From Ophioceras dolichostomum (lineage: Eukaryota; Ascomycota; Sordariomycetes; Magnaporthales; Ophioceraceae), in the NCBI GenBank assembly GCA_003049485.1, contig PYST01000397.1, positions 1 through 32,393 on the forward strand: a stretch of 32,393 bases of DNA. Reading direction: 5' to 3'. The notes beneath the pieces were generated by a model. It saw only the letters and a list, made by a program, of their open reading frames with translations, was not told where the DNA came from and did not search any database. Positions 30,046 through 32,393 of this stretch are shown here, piece after piece; position 1 is the stretch's first letter; each line of letters opens with the position of its first letter. A program made the translations under genes and the position numbers.

Positions 30046-32156
30046 ATGCCTCTCGAATTTCCTATGATCTATCTTCTCTCCTCGCATCTCAAACCCGATG
30101 AGCTACACGATTTCGAGGAACGGATCCCGACGTTGACCTACGACATAAATGAGGCTGAGGTTGTCCTAGGGAAGATTAGCCGGAAAGAGCGGGCATTATT
30201 CGAGCTTCGTCGCCTTCACGTAACGACCGAGGAGGCCAAAGATGAACTCGAATCACGGCCACTTAAACGCAGAAGGGTTGATCCATTCAGCGCCGGTCAG
30301 GGTGATGGAGCTGACGATGCTGAGGATCTCACCAGACCCGAAACTGCCAGCACCAACACCACCTCGGCATCAAAGAGTTCAGGTGCCTCCTCCCGAGGTC
30401 CGAGAATTCAGGTCGCGCGCCTGACATGGTTCACCGACTCGCTGGCGCGCGGCGAGGTTCTTCCCCTCAAAGAGTACCTACTCTATGACGGAGTAAAGGT
30501 GGAAGAAGAGGCCACCGTTGTAGGTGCCCCAGAGAAGACCTCTCGTCTCCGCGTCGTAGACCCAGCACAAATCCTAGCGAGGGCACAGAAGGATGCCTCT
30601 TCTCGTCCTCAAGCCCCGAGTAAGCACTCGCACTGGGCCGCGCGGAAGGAATATCAAGAGAAGATGCCTCGCCTCGTGTTCAAGAAGCCGCCTCCGCCAC
30701 CCACACTGGTACGCCGGACGACGTCTGAGAACGACGCAGTGGCCCAGCTCCCGCCCATTCCGGACTACCTGCACACTCAGTATTCGTGCCAGCGGCCCAC
30801 TCCCATCAATCCGCCGAACGAGAACTTTATAGAAGAGCTGAAGAAGATCAGGATGATCAGACAGCTGGAGGGCGACAAGGTCGGGATCCGAGCATACTCG
30901 TCGGCGATAGCTAGCCTTGCGGCGTATCCCTACAGCTTAACGGCAGATGAAGGTGAGTCGTCTACCGTGATTTCGACATGATCCTGCCTATGTCCGGATA
31001 TCTCCTCTGAGGGGCTTTGACAACTCGACTGACTGTGCTACAAGAGGTGTCTCGACTACCTGGATGCGGCCCAAAGATCGCCGAGCTCTACAAGGAGTTC
31101 AAGAACACCGGCATCGTCCGCGAGGCGCAAGCAGCCGAGACGGATCCGAAGCTCAAAGTGCTCAAGACGTTCTACGACGTCTGGGGCGTAGCCGACGCCA
31201 CGGCTAGGGAGTGGTACAACAAAGGCTGGCGCGACCTGGACGACGTAGTTGCGGAAGGCTGGGGCTCGCTCTCGCAGGTGCAGCAGATCGGCGTCAAGTT
31301 CTACGACGAGTTCCTGCTCAAGATACCCCGGCGCGAGGTCGAGGCTATCGCTGACGTGGTCATGACCCACGCCAACAGGCTAGTCCCTGGGTTCCAGGGC
31401 GCCATCGTGGGCGGATACCGCCGAGGCAAAAAGGAGTGCGGCGACGTCGACATAGTCATCAGCCATCCCTCGGACGGAGTCGAGTCCCTCACGCGTAATT
31501 TTATCAGAAGGCTCGTGAGGAGCCTTAACGACGCGGGATACATACCGTACACCCTCTCGCTGACGACTAAGAACTCGGAGCGCGGAGAGGTGGCGGTCAG
31601 TTGGAAGGGCAACAGCACCGTGCCCGGGAGCGGGTTCGACACGCTCGACAAGGCGCTTGTAGTGTGGCAGGACCCGAAGTGGGAAGCCGAAGCTGACGAG
31701 GAGGAGGACGGGGACGAGGAGGATGGGGAAGAAGAAGAACAAGGTCAAAAAGGGGAAAAAGGACAGGGACAGGGTGGCGAAAAAAGCGAGGAGGAGGAGA
31801 GAGCAGCAGCCACCAGGAAGAAGAAGAAGGCGAGCGGGAAGAGGAAGAAGAAAAACCCGAACCCGCACCGCAGGGTCGACATCATCGTCAGCCCCTGGAG
31901 GACGGTCGGGTGCGCAGTCCTGGGCTGGTCGAGCGGCATCACGTTCCAGCGTGACCTGCGCCGCTACTGCCGGAACGAGCTCAAGCTCAAGTTCGACAGC
32001 AGCGGCGTGCGCAGCCGCGTCGACGGCGCCTGGGTCGACCTCGAGGGAGGGGGCGGCCCGCTCGGCAAGGCGCCAGACATGCTCACGGCCGAGAGGCGCG
32101 TCTTCGAGGGGCTGAAGCTGGAGTGGCGGCCGCCGGGGGAGAGGAGCACGGGGTGA
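30046..32156 (+). CDS. pol4: Family X DNA polymerase, Pol4/lambda/mu type
   Basis: Nuclear gap-filling DNA polymerase for non-homologous end joining and base excision repair. Exons 30046-30952 and 31045-32156 give 672 residues. The 92-nt intron starts GTGAGT and ends CAAG. An N-terminal BRCT domain (about 5-150: IYLLSSHLKPDELHDFEERI, EAEVVLGKISRKERA, LTWFTDSL with Trp129) is interrupted by a disordered segment holding RPLKRRRVD, a likely nuclear signal. The helix-hairpin-helix RLPGCGPKIAELY (306-318) and QQIGVKFYDEF follow. The palm has GGYRRGKKECGDVD with metal-binding Asp436 and Asp438, and RRVDIIVSP with Asp581. GWSSGITFQRDLRRYC fits the thumb-side nucleotide pocket. A roughly 60-residue Glu/Gly/Lys insertion (about 515-575) precedes the third aspartate. 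The start is the first ATG in the open frame. A further upstream exon cannot be ruled out. Confidence 0.92.
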
Positions 32157-32213
32157 GATTTGGGATGAGATGAGCAGGTTGGTTGTATTGTATTGGTAGA
32201 GTGGTGTGGATGG

Positions 32214-32308
32214 ATATATATATATTCCCCCCCTTGATCATAGCTAGTGATGTTTTTCGTTCGCGCTGTGTATGCCGGTTTAGGACGCATCATATATATA
32301 TATATATA
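32214..32308. repeat. (TA)n microsatellites downstream of pol4
   Basis: Two alternating TA runs, at 32214-32225 and 32293-32308, lie in the 3' flank of the polymerase gene. TA-rich DNA is common in fungal 3' end formation regions. Confidence 0.75.
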
Positions 32309-32320
32309 ACGTGAGCCACC

Positions 32321-32351
32321 ATTACCCTGCGCACACGATTACCCTGCGCAC
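32321..32351. repeat. 14-bp direct repeat, two copies
   Basis: ATTACCCTGCGCAC occurs at 32321-32334 and again at 32338-32351, separated by three bases. Whether more copies follow cannot be seen because the window ends. Confidence 0.85.
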
Positions 32352-32393
32352 TTTCTGCCCGTACCACCACCTTTCCACGCGATTCACTCTTTC

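Overview
The window is nuclear DNA of a filamentous ascomycete fungus, most likely a Sordariomycete. Its genes carry several short spliceosomal introns (about 77-180 nt, GT donors, CTGAC/CTAAC-like branch sites, AG acceptors). They encode eukaryotic housekeeping proteins and a secreted glycoside hydrolase, in GC-rich coding sequence separated by long gene-free intergenic DNA with simple repeats. The taxonomic placement is inference from gene content and style; no marker locus was compared.

Layout from left to right. 1-4037: no supportable gene, only simple repeats. 4038-4565 (+): an unrecognised, mostly disordered 175-residue protein. 6721-8049 (+): 40S ribosomal protein eS1, five exons. 9842-10896 (+): a Rab18/RabC-type small GTPase, four exons, ending in a CXC prenylation motif. 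11281-12673 (-): a mitochondrial-type alpha/beta hydrolase of the ABHD11/Imo32 group, five exons. 13119-16094 (-): a secreted GH115 xylan alpha-glucuronidase, single exon. 17027-19472 (-): a signal peptide, Kelch ectodomain and single transmembrane protein, five exons. 21330-24245 (+): SEC23, seven exons. 25247-26946 (-): TFIIE alpha subunit, three exons. 28742-29356 (+): a possible small secreted CFEM-like protein whose cysteine pattern is split between two frames. 30046-32156 (+): a family X DNA polymerase of the Pol4/lambda/mu type, two exons.

The genes do not form an operon or an obvious biosynthetic cluster. They are independent units: translation (eS1), vesicle traffic (Rab18, SEC23), transcription initiation (TFIIE alpha), DNA repair (Pol4), mitochondrial metabolism (ABHD11-like) and extracellular or surface functions (GH115, Kelch membrane protein, CFEM-like candidate). 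All multi-exon models were spliced by hand, and the exon lengths sum to whole codons with conserved motifs continuing across every junction.

I found no convincing previously undescribed system. The best leads are: a frame-split CFEM-like secreted protein; a roughly 60-residue charged low-complexity insertion inside the polymerase palm just before the third catalytic aspartate; a duplicated EFEDV motif in TFIIE alpha that resembles the known TFIIH-docking motif; an in-frame stopless intron in SEC23; an atypical Rab GTP-binding signature; and a TAGGTACCTA-type motif scattered only through non-coding DNA.
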